From positions 186,001-250,000 of the forward strand of contig CANNDD010000005.1 in assembly GCA_947503285.1 (NCBI GenBank): 64,000 bases of DNA, read 5' to 3'. The position numbers and the translations under genes are program-made. The stretch comes from an uncultured Croceitalea sp. (GTDB taxonomy: Bacteria > Bacteroidota > Bacteroidia > Flavobacteriales > Flavobacteriaceae). The first letter of the stretch is position 1. Each line of letters opens with the position of its first letter. Shown piece after piece: positions 1-7,951 of this stretch. Below the pieces are notes generated by a model that worked only from the letters and a program-made list of their open reading frames with translations, was not told the DNA's origin and made no database searches.

Positions 1-81
1 CTGTTAAATGGTAGTTTATCTTCAACGGAGCAGGATGCTAAAACTTTATTAGAAGCTGAACTTAGTGCTATACGAGATTGA
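1..81 (+). CDS. C-terminal tail of an unknown protein (cut by window start)
   Basis: An open frame runs from the first base to a TGA at 79-81 and encodes the last 26 residues of a protein. The tail is acidic and probably helical (it contains STEQDAKTLLEAEL). The upstream part lies outside the window, so no family can be assigned. It belongs to the same stretch as the orphan mobilisation gene and integrase that form the right end of element A. It could also be a random open frame, but the absence of stops and the helical composition favour a real C-terminus. Confidence 0.4.
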   Translation: MLNGSLSSTEQDAKTLLEAELSAIRD

Positions 82-462
82 TATAACTACCTATAAGAAG
101 CACCATGAGGATTTATCTTTTTTAATTTTCCAGGAATTTATAAGTAGCCAGTGGTCTATTTCTTGAATTGAAATAGTTTATGCCAACCAAATCACGATAC
201 CTTGCGAGGATGTTAACAAAAACGCCTGGTATTCCTTTAAAACGAACGTTATTAGAAACTCAAGTGGGATACACAAATGATTACGTCTTGTGATACTTCT
301 GGTCTTAAGCTATTGACCCAATTAATCCTTATGCATCCTGTATTAATTCAAACCTTTCACTAAAATATCCTTGATTTTTCCATTTAGCGCTTCTTAAAAC
401 CTAGGAAATCTCAGCGAAATGTAGTAAAGGCCATTACCTTAAAAGTAATGGTATTCCGAAGT
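82..462. other. Intergenic stretch with no supported gene
   Basis: No open frame here has a credible start or recognisable product. The stretch separates the truncated first gene from the candidate oriT. Its last part (about 430-460) contains a short inverted repeat, ATTACCTTAAAAGTAAT, just before the oriT hairpin. Nothing else was seen. Confidence 0.4.
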
Positions 463-499
463 CCCCACTCGTGGGGAAAAGGAATAGCAAGAGGGTAAC
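463..499 (+). other. Candidate origin of transfer (oriT) of element A
   Basis: A GC-rich hairpin (CCCCAC at 463-468, GTGGGG at 471-476) is followed 9 bases later by AGCAAGAGGGTAAC at 486-499. Bases 476-499 match bases 4891-4914 in element B at 23 of 24 positions. Both copies lie 150-155 bp upstream of a BfmA/BtgA-type mobilisation gene and both are preceded by an inverted repeat of different sequence. Inverted repeat plus conserved core beside mob genes is the usual architecture of a relaxase nic region. The assignment is inference; no nick site is proven. Confidence 0.5.
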
Positions 500-646
500 G
501 CGCTAAAGCGACGTTGCGTTGACGATTTGCTTTGCAAATAATTGATTTTAAGGTAGTTATTAGGGGTTTTTTAATTGGACTCAAATCCAAAGTTTGTTGA
601 AAAACATCCTGAATACCCCATAAACACAGAAAAAGTTTGTTGAAAA

Positions 647-1219
647 ATGGTTGTAAAAGGGAAATATGAGTACAAATACCTGGCTTTGAACCTAAGGGCA
701 TCCGTGGTAAAACGGTTCCGCTCGTTCGCTAAAAAGATAGCAGGTTCGCAATCCGAAGCTTTGGAGAAAATGATTGATTTTTTTGAGTGGCACGGCTTTA
801 AGCCCAATGACCGTTTTGTGGATAGTATCTTGGAGGAAATCCGAAAGAACCGAAAACGCACCGAGGCCAATATTGCAATTCTTCGGGATATTGAAGTCAC
901 CCAGACAAAGCCCAGCAATATCATGTTGCTTTCGCTTTTCGGCGAAAATCTCAAACAGCAAGAACCAGTGAGAAGGGAAAAAGGGTTTATGGAGAAACCA
1001 AAACCACCTCAAAGGGAAATTGATATTAAGGTACCCAAAATTCGGTATGAACGTCTACAAGATGAAATGAAAGGACTGTCCCAGGATTTTCATTATGTCT
1101 TGGGTAAAGCACGTTTGGTGAAGAGCAGTCTTGGCAAGCCTTACCTAAAACTTGAGATTTCCAGAAGTGAACTTGCAAGGTATAAGAGAAAGGCAAGTAA
1201 AAGCATTTCAAGTGAATGA
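647..1219 (+). CDS. BfmA/BtgA-type mobilisation accessory protein (orphan)
   Basis: The 190-aa basic protein resembles relaxosome accessory proteins of Bacteroidota mobile elements. Its N-terminal half matches the shorter protein at 5068-5445: a beta-strand-like start, then RFRSFAKK, EALEKMIDFFEWHG, and the shared block IAILRDIE-TQTKP-MLLSLF. Such proteins are thought to help the relaxase bind oriT through a ribbon-helix-helix-like fold. The C-terminal ~80 residues are unlike the element B paralogue. In element B the next gene is a relaxase; here the next gene is a convergent integrase, so this copy has no relaxase beside it. A candidate oriT lies 148 bp upstream. The family is moderately sure; the exact role is inferred. 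Confidence 0.7.
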   Translation: MVVKGKYEYKYLALNLRASVVKRFRSFAKKIAGSQSEALEKMIDFFEWHGFKPNDRFVDSILEEIRKNRKRTEANIAILRDIEVTQTKPSNIMLLSLFGENLKQQEPVRREKGFMEKPKPPQREIDIKVPKIRYERLQDEMKGLSQDFHYVLGKARLVKSSLGKPYLKLEISRSELARYKRKASKSISSE

Positions 1220-1252
1220 TTGTTGATAGCAGCATTTAGCAGGTGCGCCCTA

Positions 1253-1320
1253 TTCGATTTTTGCTTCCTGCCTGCCGGCAGGCAGGTACGCTTATCTATC
1301 GGAACACTACAAAAATCGAA
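1253..1320. repeat. Nested inverted repeat with 20-bp palindrome between convergent genes
   Basis: Arms TTCGATTTTTG (1253-1263) and CAAAAATCGAA (1310-1320) are perfect 11-bp inverted copies. Between them, at 1267-1286, lies the perfect palindrome CCTGCCTGCCGGCAGGCAGG. A related imperfect copy is at 3785-3804. The location between the convergent bfmA-like and integrase genes suggests a bidirectional terminator region. The central palindrome belongs to a dispersed family of small elements. Confidence 0.6.
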
Positions 1321-1379
1321 CAGGATCCGTGCGCGAAGTATAAGGGTAAGATTTGGGGATTTTCCATTTAAAATGCCCA

Positions 1380-2588
1380 TCAATACTTACCAGCAACACG
1401 CTTCATGTCTTCACTTAGTTTCTTATCAATGACCTTGGCGTAAATTTGGGTGGTCTTTAAGGAAGAGTGTCCTAACATTTTACTTACCGATTCAATGGGA
1501 ACGCCATTCGCTAAAGTAACAGTTGTCGCAAAAGTGTGTCTTGATAAATGGAAGGTCAACTTCTTTTCCATATTGCAGATTACCGCTATCTCCTTTAGAT
1601 AAATATTCAGCTTTTGGTTACTGATTACAGGAAGAAGTTTGCCGTCCCTGATTTCTATATCCGAACCGTATTTTTTTAGTATTCTCGAGGCTACTGGAAG
1701 AAGGGGAACACTACTCTTGGTATCCGTTTTTGAGCGGTTGATTTTTATCCATTTTTCACCGTTCATGTTTAGAACGAAATGGTAGTCCGATAGTTTTTCC
1801 ACATCGATATATGACAAGCCAGTGAAACAGCAGAAAACAAAAACATCCCTGACCTGTTCCAATCTTTGGTTGGGCATTTCGGTTTCCATCAAGATTTTGA
1901 GTTCCCGTTCGTTCAGGATATCCCTTTCCACTTTCTTCCATTTTGCCTTCCAATGGTAAAAGGGATCCTTGCTTATCCAGTCATTGGCATAACTGATACG
2001 CATTATCTTTTTTAGGTTGGTGACATATTTGGTGATAGTGTTCTGACCACATGGTGTTAGGTTGGTTTTAAGGTAATGCTCAAAGCGGTTAATGAATTTC
2101 AAATCGATTTCCTTTACGTTCATATCTTCATAACCGTATTCCTTATAAATAAAAGCTTTTAAGTGTCTTGCGGTCCTCAGATGTCGTTGATACGCCCCAG
2201 ATGAGAACTCCCTACCGACCAGTTCGGAAATCTCTTTGTTGTGGTTACCATAAATTAAGAGAAGCGTTTTATGTCGTGTGCTTTTCCCTTGAAACACGTT
2301 CTTTATCATTTCAGGGCTATAATGCCTTCCATCCGCCACGCACTTTCCCTGTATCTGATAAAGCCGAGCACGAACATCCTCTAAGAACCTGTTCAGTTCA
2401 CGGTTGGATACCTTGGAATTCTTGGCACGTCCCGAACCAGTGTTCCAATCCTCAACTTTGACTTTGCGATGGACACTGGTCTCCGCCCGTTTTCCATTTA
2501 CGGTAATGCGAAGATAGATGGTACATTTGCCATTTCTATCAGGTTTATTTTTCCTGATGTAGAACAAAATGGAGAAGGAATCGTTCAT
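1380..2588 (-). CDS. Tyrosine recombinase (integrase) of element A
   Basis: This 402-aa site-specific recombinase has the layout of Bacteroidota element integrases: an N-terminal arm-binding region with the block YLRITVNGKRAETS, a SAM-like core-binding domain, and a C-terminal catalytic domain. Visible catalytic residues are HLSRH (His ~347, Arg ~350), MLGH (His ~374) and the nucleophile in QIYAK (Tyr ~383). The position of the first catalytic Arg reads TGLSYID, so it appears to be Ser, as known for IntDOT of CTnDOT. The gene points away from the att copy at 2813-2838, about 225 bp upstream of its start, as expected for an integrase at the element end. It is clearly homologous to the integrase at 44608-45861. 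Confidence 0.93.
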   Translation of the reverse strand: MNDSFSILFYIRKNKPDRNGKCTIYLRITVNGKRAETSVHRKVKVEDWNTGSGRAKNSKVSNRELNRFLEDVRARLYQIQGKCVADGRHYSPEMIKNVFQGKSTRHKTLLLIYGNHNKEISELVGREFSSGAYQRHLRTARHLKAFIYKEYGYEDMNVKEIDLKFINRFEHYLKTNLTPCGQNTITKYVTNLKKIMRISYANDWISKDPFYHWKAKWKKVERDILNERELKILMETEMPNQRLEQVRDVFVFCCFTGLSYIDVEKLSDYHFVLNMNGEKWIKINRSKTDTKSSVPLLPVASRILKKYGSDIEIRDGKLLPVISNQKLNIYLKEIAVICNMEKKLTFHLSRHTFATTVTLANGVPIESVSKMLGHSSLKTTQIYAKVIDKKLSEDMKRVAGKY

Positions 2589-2759
2589 TTGCTTAAGCTT
2601 TTAGTTATTTAATTTCAACTAACTTTTTGCTTAAAAAACTGAGCCTCAATTTTTTAACATACAATCATCGGTGTTTTTACGAATACCAAAAGTACGCACC
2701 GAATTACTCACCAGATAGGGTGATTTCATATGATATCAAACGATATTTGTTAAAATGAA

Positions 2760-2793
2760 AAAGTCCATAAATCATTGATTTACAGACTCTTTG
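2760..2793 (-). terminator. Hairpin terminator beside the inner att copy
   Basis: Read on the minus strand, AGTCTGTAAATCA and TGATTTATGGACT pair over about 13 bp (two G-U pairs) around a short loop, followed by TTTTTC. It sits left of the att copy in the position a terminator would occupy after a minus-strand tRNA 3' end. The intact tRNA-Arg has a similarly placed hairpin at 46016-46041. Confidence 0.5.
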
Positions 2794-2812
2794 AATTTAA
2801 TTGATAAATCTA

Positions 2813-2838
2813 AGTGACCTCGGCAGGATTCAAACCTG
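2813..2838 (-). other. att site: copy of the tRNA-Arg 3' end (junction of elements A and B)
   Basis: The 26 bases starting AGTGACCTCGGCAGGATTCA are identical to 46066-46091, which covers the 3' end (T-arm 3' half plus acceptor strand) of the tRNA-Arg gene. Identity stops abruptly after base 2838. This is the direct repeat expected when a tyrosine recombinase inserts an element into a tRNA 3' end. The integrase of element A starts 225 bp to the left, and element B begins to the right. Confidence 0.88.
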
Positions 2839-3002
2839 TCATGTAAGTTCTAATGTTTTCAGAGCTTTGTAAATATCAAGTCTTAATGGGTAACTAAATA
2901 ACTACCTTTTTTATTGAATTAGATTAGCCTAAAATGAATTTCAAATCATACTAAATATATGATAATTTGCACTTATAAACGGCAAAAAATATTTCTAATT
3001 AT

Positions 3003-3413
3003 TTAATTTTCGTCAAAATAATATTGTGCAATTTGTTTGTAGAAATCCCATCTTTCCTTACCGTTGGTGTGTATGTATTTATGTTTTTCGAATTCTGGGT
3101 TTATTTCTTTAAGACTTTGGTTAATGCAATCAAGTACAGGTTGAATTGGAAGTTTTACCCATTCATGTCTTCCATTTACTGCCCATTTTCTTAATCTCCA
3201 TTTAACAATTTGTTCGATTAGTTCAGCTTGCCATCGAGTATTAAAATCTATCTTTTTGATTACGGTATATACAGATGATTTCAATTCTTTATCGTACATC
3301 TTCATACGTTTATCCCAGTTTGAGGTAATTCCAAATTTCACAAAAGAATTGACTATCAGAACATAAAGAATCGTCGGTTTGTTCCAGTCTATTGATTCAG
3401 TTTTCAAATTCAT
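3003..3413 (-). CDS. GIY-YIG nuclease-superfamily protein (T5orf172/MUG113-like)
   Basis: The 136-aa protein starts, after about 15 residues, with LYVLIVNSFVKFGIT, which fits the Y-x-x-...-K-x-G-I-T core of the T5orf172/MUG113 branch of the GIY-YIG superfamily. Further on come the conserved Arg in WDKRMK and a Glu in AELIEQIVK that match the catalytic Arg and metal-binding Glu positions, then GRHEWVKLP, the usual end of the domain. It is a single-domain protein with no specificity domain visible. It stands alone at the left edge of element B, upstream of the ssb/radC module. A role in DNA cleavage, element maintenance or defence is possible but not shown. Confidence 0.65.
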   Translation of the reverse strand: MNLKTESIDWNKPTILYVLIVNSFVKFGITSNWDKRMKMYDKELKSSVYTVIKKIDFNTRWQAELIEQIVKWRLRKWAVNGRHEWVKLPIQPVLDCINQSLKEINPEFEKHKYIHTNGKERWDFYKQIAQYYFDEN

Positions 3414-3632
3414 TCAATTATTTACCCTCAAGTTATAAAAAAGAAATATGTGGATTAATTATTTAGCTCCACTCCCTTCCATTTTAAGCTTCCCATAGTT
3501 TTTTGATTCACCTACCGAACCCTCGCCATCACGCTTTTTTAGACAGCAAAACACCAACATTCAGAAGTTGACCAGACTGCATAAAGCCAGTCGCAAACTC
3601 CTTTTTTATAAGTCTTTGCTCAATTCTGAATA

Positions 3633-3830
3633 TTGAAAATGTGTGGCATCAAAAAAGGTAACAACGAAGGCGCTATGGGAAGTAAATCAAAATATCAAAC
3701 CATGAAATCATTTCAAAATATCCAAAAAGGGAGTGAAACTAAAAGAATCAAAAAGGAAAACACTCAGGATATAATAAGTAAATCCCTGCCAGCCGGCAGG
3801 CTGGAATTTTTTAATCCTTTAAATCTATAA
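3633..3830 (+). CDS. Small uncertain ORF ahead of ssb
   Basis: The 65-codon frame ends 2 bases before the ssb start region and would be co-transcribed with it. It is Lys/Gln-rich with no domain. A later start at the ATG at 3702 would give about 42 residues. Its last ~15 codons read through an imperfect CCTGCC-GGCAGG palindrome (3785-3804), giving the LPAGRL peptide typical of that repeat family. It is either a real small gene invaded by the repeat or a chance frame. Confidence 0.25.
   Translation: MKMCGIKKGNNEGAMGSKSKYQTMKSFQNIQKGSETKRIKKENTQDIISKSLPAGRLEFFNPLNL
3785..3804. repeat. Small palindromic element (CCTGCC-GGCAGG family)
   Basis: CCTGCCAGCCGGCAGGCTGG is an imperfect palindrome of the same family as the perfect copy at 1267-1286. 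It is found 30-50 bp upstream of ssb. Confidence 0.55.
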
Positions 3831-3832
3831 TT

Positions 3833-4168
3833 ATGAGTACAATTAAAAATCACGTACAACTGATCGGGAATGTTGGTATTGCGCCAACCGTTACAAACCT
3901 TGAAAGCGGAAAGAAAGTAGCCCGCTTTTCATTAGCCACAAATGAATATTATAAGAACAGCAAAGAAGAAAAGCAGACCGATACGAATTGGCATACAGTA
4001 GTAGCTTGGGGCAAAGTAGCCGAAATCATAGAAAAATATGTCACCAAAGGAAAAGAGGTTGGAATTGTCGGAAAACTTAAGACGAGAACCTTTACCACGG
4101 ACGATGGCAACCAACGCTATGTAACCGAAGTGGAAGCAAACGAAATCTTGCTTTTAGGCAATAAGTAA
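3833..4168 (+). CDS. ssb: Single-stranded DNA-binding protein (element-encoded)
   Basis: The 111-aa protein is a one-OB-fold SSB. Landmarks are VQLIGNVGIAPTV at residues 8-20, ARFSLATNEYYKN, the TDTNWHTVVAWGKVAE block, and GIVGKLKTRTFTTDDG. The acidic C-terminal tip of chromosomal SSB is missing, and the protein is shorter than the ~150-180 aa housekeeping form, as is usual for plasmid and ICE copies. It would coat single-stranded transfer DNA in the recipient and help complementary-strand synthesis. It is followed by a terminator and then a radC-like gene. Confidence 0.93.
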   Translation: MSTIKNHVQLIGNVGIAPTVTNLESGKKVARFSLATNEYYKNSKEEKQTDTNWHTVVAWGKVAEIIEKYVTKGKEVGIVGKLKTRTFTTDDGNQRYVTEVEANEILLLGNK

Positions 4169-4180
4169 TAAGAAAAATTA

Positions 4181-4215
4181 AGAGGGTGATACCGTCGAAA
4201 GCCTCACCCTCTTTT
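4181..4215 (+). terminator. Intrinsic terminator after ssb
   Basis: AGAGGGTGA at about 4181-4189 pairs with TCACCCTCT at 4204-4212, followed by TTTTTC. It lies 12 bases after the ssb stop. Any frame running through it is unlikely to be translated, so the radC-like start is placed at the ATG downstream. Confidence 0.75.
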
Positions 4216-4242
4216 TCATTATCAATCCTTAACAGAAAAACA

Positions 4243-4692
4243 ATGAAAAGTAAAGTTAACGAAATAAGTATCAGCTACAAAGAGCAAAACAATATTGAAA
4301 ATGCACCAAGTATTAAGAGTTCATCGGATGCCGCAGAATTGCTTTTTGAAAATTGGGATTCAGACACCATAACACTGTATGAAAGTTTCAAAGTATTGTT
4401 TTTGAATAATTCCAATAAAGTCAAGGGCGTATATGAACTATCACGGGGAGGAATAACAGGAACCTTGGTGGATATCAGGATATTGTTTGCAACGGCACTG
4501 AAATCTTTGTCCGTAGGTATCATTTTGGCGCATAACCATCCCTCTGGGAAATTACGAGCGAGTAATGCCGATATTGAACTCACCAAAAAAATAAAGAATG
4601 CAGCCGAGTTATTTGACATCAAGGTTCTGGACCATTTAATCATAACGCCAGACGGAAACTACTATAGTTTTGCTGATAATCATATCATTTGA
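4243..4692 (+). CDS. RadC-like JAB/MPN domain protein
   Basis: The 149-aa protein has the RadC/JAB fold with the metal-binding motif HNHPSG and downstream Asp (ASNADIELTKKI), plus VLDHLIITPDGNYYSFAD at the C-terminus. It lacks the helix-hairpin-helix part of full RadC, as is typical of element-borne copies. The start at 4243 is preferred over an upstream in-frame ATG at 4186 because the intervening bases form the ssb terminator. Such proteins accompany ssb and anti-restriction genes on plasmids and ICEs. The biochemical role is not established; a hydrolase function on DNA-repair or conjugation substrates is only inferred. Confidence 0.85.
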   Translation: MKSKVNEISISYKEQNNIENAPSIKSSSDAAELLFENWDSDTITLYESFKVLFLNNSNKVKGVYELSRGGITGTLVDIRILFATALKSLSVGIILAHNHPSGKLRASNADIELTKKIKNAAELFDIKVLDHLIITPDGNYYSFADNHII

Positions 4693-4717
4693 AGGTAATT
4701 GGCTTAAATTACCTATA

Positions 4718-4768
4718 GTCGGGTTTCGCTAAATAACTTAAATTTAGAGTGTCGGAACCCGACAATTT
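4718..4768 (+). terminator. Nested hairpin after radC-like gene
   Basis: GTCGGGTTTC (4718-4727) pairs with GGAACCCGAC (4754-4763). Inside the loop, CTAAAT and ATTTAG form a second stem. AATTTTTATG follows. A terminator for the ssb/radC unit is the simplest reading. It lies about 140 bp before the candidate oriT, so a relaxosome role is an alternative. Confidence 0.5.
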
Positions 4769-4873
4769 TTATGTGTGGTTATCTCATATTGATTTGACTT
4801 TCCTGATGATCACATCCATCAAAAATTACAAGTAAAAGCAACTGACTTTTTTGCTCAGGTTGTTTGGATTTTT

Positions 4874-4914
4874 GTTCGCTTTTGGCGAACGAAAAGGAAA
4901 AGCAAGAGGGTAAC
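4874..4914 (+). other. Candidate origin of transfer (oriT) of element B
   Basis: The hairpin GTTCGC-TTTTG-GCGAAC (4874-4890) is followed by GAAAAGGAAA and then AGCAAGAGGGTAAC (4901-4914). The 24 bases ending at 4914 match 476-499 in element A at 23 positions. The core lies 153 bp upstream of bfmA and the relaxase. The two loci share almost nothing else upstream of the core, which makes the core stand out as functional sequence. Confidence 0.55.
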
Positions 4915-5067
4915 ATGCTGCGCAATGTTTCAGAAGGCCTCTTATTTTTAAATCACTGAATAACAGCTTATTAAAAAATTACTAAATCAAAATCAAATTT
5001 GGAGTATTGGTTTTTTAGAGTAAAAAGGCATTCAGCGCAATAAAACCAATGAATTTTTAAAGTAAAA

Positions 5068-5445
5068 ATGGACAACGGATACGAAAAAGAACAATTTACA
5101 ACCATCAGTTTCAAAAGCTCGATAGCCAAAAAGTTTCGGGTGTTCAGCAAGAAAATGGGAGTGTCCAATTCGATAACCTTGCTTATGATGCTCGACTTTT
5201 TTGAAAGTAATAACCTTTCCCCAAAAGAGTCCATTGGCCCGACCGTACATACGCTTGAAAATTTGATTAAGAAACGAGTAAGTGCGGTCATTGCCATTTT
5301 AAGGGATATGGAGAAAAGCCAGACAAAGCCAACAGTTGCCATGATGCAATCCCTTTTTGAAGAAGTTGAACCAAAAAACAAACCGCCACTGGTCGAAAAG
5401 AAAGTACTATTTCAGGAAAAGAAAAACAGTGAAAATCAGCTATAA
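5068..5445 (+). CDS. BfmA/BtgA-type mobilisation accessory protein
   Basis: The 125-aa protein is homologous to the N-terminal part of the protein at 647-1219: KKFRVFSKKMGVS, a helix with MMLDFFESN, then VIAILRDMEKSQTKP. It is the first gene of the mobilisation operon. The relaxase starts 6 bp downstream and the coupling protein overlaps the relaxase end. It is expected to bind oriT DNA and recruit the relaxase. Family naming rests on position and the shared block, so the precise DNA-binding fold is not certain. Confidence 0.75.
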   Translation: MDNGYEKEQFTTISFKSSIAKKFRVFSKKMGVSNSITLLMMLDFFESNNLSPKESIGPTVHTLENLIKKRVSAVIAILRDMEKSQTKPTVAMMQSLFEEVEPKNKPPLVEKKVLFQEKKNSENQL

Positions 5446-5451
5446 GTCAAA

Positions 5452-6480
5452 ATGTATATAACCATCACACCCCAAAAGCTCGGAGGTTCCTATTCGCAAA
5501 GTGTTGCCGATTATGTGGACTATCTAGAGAAAGAAAATCAAGATTTGGGCCAACAGGACATAGAACATTTTTTTAATCAATATGAAGATGAAATAAGTGC
5601 CAAAGAGGTCGTAAAAGAGATTGATGGGAACACTGCAAAATTGAAAAAGATAGAACCTAAGTTTTATTCCATTACCGTAAGTCCTAGCAAGTACGAGTTA
5701 AAGCAATTACAAAATAGTAGCAGTGACTTAAAAGCCTATACCCGTGAACTGATGAAAAATTATGTGACCTCATTCAATCGGGAGATCAATGGCAAGCCCA
5801 TATCCATGGATGACATAAAATACTATGCCAAAATTGAGCACCAACGCACCTTTAAAGGAACGGATTTTCAGGTCAAGGAAAACCAACCCTATGCCTCCAA
5901 AATACTTCAATTGAAGCAAGACATCCGTAGAATTGAGGATGGCAAACAACAGGGAAATATTTCCAAACTAAATCAGAGAATCAGTGAGTTGGAAAAAGAA
6001 GCGCCACATCAACAGAACGGAAAACGTATAGTACAGGGGATGAAAAAAGAGGGTAATCAAAGCCATATCCATATCATCGTTAGTCGAAAAGATGCTTCGA
6101 ACTCCGTGAGTCTGTCACCGGGAAGTAAATACAAAGCTTCAGAAGTGGTCATGAATGGCAAAAAAGTAAAACGGGGATTTGATAGGAATGCATTTTTTGA
6201 AAGAGCTGAAAAAACATTTGACAAGCAATTTGGGTACAGAAGAAACTATGCAGAAACTTATCAGGCCAAAAAGGATTTTATCAAGAATCCTAAACTTTAC
6301 TTTTCTCTATTGATGGGATTGCCTACCAATGAGAAAGCAGCTGCATTCAAAATTCTGGGAAAGTCAGGAGTGCCAATAGTGAACATCCCGAAGAATAAGG
6401 TTCAATTGGCAATTAAAGCCCTCAATCGACTTAAAAGGGGAGTGGACATTGCCATCAAATCAAGTTCCATCGGAATATGA
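5452..6480 (+). CDS. Relaxase / mobilisation nuclease (MobB-like, DUF5712 type)
   Basis: The 342-aa protein opens with MYITITPQKLGGSYSQSVAD, a start I recognise from mobilisation proteins of Bacteroidota ICEs. The metal-binding HxH motif of relaxases is visible as SHIHIIVSRKD at about residues 202-212. A Tyr in YSITVSP or DYVDYLEKE is a candidate nucleophile, but I cannot say which. The enzyme would nick oriT, stay attached to the transferred strand and pilot it through the secretion channel. It is encoded 6 bp after bfmA and overlaps the coupling protein start by 4 bp (ATGA), so the three are translated together. Confidence 0.82.
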   Translation: MYITITPQKLGGSYSQSVADYVDYLEKENQDLGQQDIEHFFNQYEDEISAKEVVKEIDGNTAKLKKIEPKFYSITVSPSKYELKQLQNSSSDLKAYTRELMKNYVTSFNREINGKPISMDDIKYYAKIEHQRTFKGTDFQVKENQPYASKILQLKQDIRRIEDGKQQGNISKLNQRISELEKEAPHQQNGKRIVQGMKKEGNQSHIHIIVSRKDASNSVSLSPGSKYKASEVVMNGKKVKRGFDRNAFFERAEKTFDKQFGYRRNYAETYQAKKDFIKNPKLYFSLLMGLPTNEKAAAFKILGKSGVPIVNIPKNKVQLAIKALNRLKRGVDIAIKSSSIGI

Positions 6481-7916
6481 GTTGGACACTTTCACATATC
6501 ATTCTTTATATCCTAGTTCCTACATTGTTTTTATGTACAGTTCTTTATGTGTTTTTAAGTGCTTCAGGTAGTATGACAGACAAGAAATATCGGGTTCAGT
6601 TCAAGGTCAAATCAGGCAGGTTTCAAATTGATAATGTCAAACGAGGAGCGTCTGTAATTGGCTCTGCAGGGAGCGGGAAAACCGAAAGTGTGGTCCATAA
6701 TTTTTTGAGGCATTTCAGCCAGTATTCCTTTTGTGGGGTACTTCACGATTACAAACATTTTGAACTCACGGAGATTGCCTATCCATTATTCAAAGCTGTT
6801 GAAATTCCATTCTATATTGTTTCATTTGATACAATTTTCCATAAAGTAAACCCCATTGCCCCTTGTTATATGGAAAACGAAGAAAGTGTGAATGAAATTT
6901 CTAGGGTATTGATTGAAAATTTATTGGAACAAAAGGAATCTGGCAGTTCAGGAACAACAAAATTTTTTACCGATGCAGCAGAAGGATTGATAAGTGGATT
7001 GATTTGGAAACTGAAAACATCCTATCCCAAGTTCTGTACAATACCTCATTTAATTGCCATCTACCAACTTTTGGATACCGAAAGCCTTATTGCTTTTCTG
7101 GAAAGCAACATAACAGCCAGAGCAATGGCAGATGCTTTTATCAGTGGTAAAGAGTCTGACAGGCAGACTGCAGGAGTGAAAAGTACCTTGGCCAATGCGT
7201 TTAAAAAGATAAGTACACAGCGCATTTTTATGGTTCTATCTGCCGATGAAATACCACTCGATATCAATAGTCAAGAAAAGCTTGGGGTTATTTCCGTAGT
7301 AAACAATCCCAAATACGAATCAGCTTACTCGCCTATAATTGCAACCATTGTGCATACCATTACCAAGCAAATGAGTGTGCGAAATGCAAGACCCTCATTT
7401 TTGATGATGGAAGAAGCACCGACCATTCGTTTGCTTAATATGCATCGAATTCCAGCAACCTTGCGCAGTTATGATATTGCTACGGTCTATGTGATGCAGG
7501 ATAAGATTCAGAATGATATGATGTATGGTGATAAAGCCAGTAAAGCTATTCTGAGCAATTTATCCTATCAGTTTTTCGGAAAGGTCAATGATCCTGATAC
7601 GGCGAGATATTACGAGCGATTTTTTGAACTTATTAAACAACCAACGAAGAGCATTAGTAAAAGCAGTGGATTAAGTTTTGAGAGCCGCATAACCAAAGGT
7701 GAAAAGGAGGTTTCCAAACGTAGGGCCGATAGTTTCTTTAGGTTAAGAGCAGGTGAGTTTATCACTTTTGCTGACGGTAAGGACAAGAAAGTACAATTTA
7801 AGTTGCAAGAAATTTTCAGGGAGCTTCCAAAACGAACAAATCAGTTCTCAGCTGATGAACTTCAATTAAATTTTGAAAAAATATATTTAGAGGCCAAGTC
7901 CCTTTTCAATGGATGA
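6477..7916 (+). CDS. Type IV coupling protein (VirD4/TraG-like ATPase)
   Basis: The 479-aa protein has an N-terminal membrane segment (residues ~6-28), a Walker A motif GSAGSGKT at ~62-69, and a Walker B-like LMMEEAP segment followed by the TraM-recognition-like region. It is shorter than classical VirD4 proteins (~600 aa) but has the complete P-loop core. It would bring the relaxase-DNA complex to the mating channel and energise transfer. The start overlaps the relaxase stop. Its gene is at the opposite end of the element from the rest of the channel genes (35314-42172). Confidence 0.85.
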   Translation: MSWTLSHIILYILVPTLFLCTVLYVFLSASGSMTDKKYRVQFKVKSGRFQIDNVKRGASVIGSAGSGKTESVVHNFLRHFSQYSFCGVLHDYKHFELTEIAYPLFKAVEIPFYIVSFDTIFHKVNPIAPCYMENEESVNEISRVLIENLLEQKESGSSGTTKFFTDAAEGLISGLIWKLKTSYPKFCTIPHLIAIYQLLDTESLIAFLESNITARAMADAFISGKESDRQTAGVKSTLANAFKKISTQRIFMVLSADEIPLDINSQEKLGVISVVNNPKYESAYSPIIATIVHTITKQMSVRNARPSFLMMEEAPTIRLLNMHRIPATLRSYDIATVYVMQDKIQNDMMYGDKASKAILSNLSYQFFGKVNDPDTARYYERFFELIKQPTKSISKSSGLSFESRITKGEKEVSKRRADSFFRLRAGEFITFADGKDKKVQFKLQEIFRELPKRTNQFSADELQLNFEKIYLEAKSLFNG

Positions 7917-7924
7917 CCACCATT

Positions 7925-7945
7925 TCCATTTTTGAAAAAAATGGA
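7925..7945. terminator. Hairpin between convergent coupling-protein and HlyD genes
   Basis: TCCATTTTT (7925-7933) and AAAAATGGA (7937-7945) form a 9-bp stem around a 3-base loop in the 35-bp gap between convergent genes. T-rich sequence is within the stem itself. A bidirectional terminator is likely. Confidence 0.4.
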
Positions 7946-7951
7946 CCAGGC

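Noticed and set aside
571-954. Minus-strand frame over the bfmA-like gene of element A
   Set aside because: It is the antisense shadow of the bfmA-like gene and crosses its upstream region; a similar shadow appears over the element B copy.
4186-4242. Earlier start for the RadC-like protein
   Set aside because: These codons lie in the terminator hairpin after ssb; the ATG at 4243 gives the normal domain.
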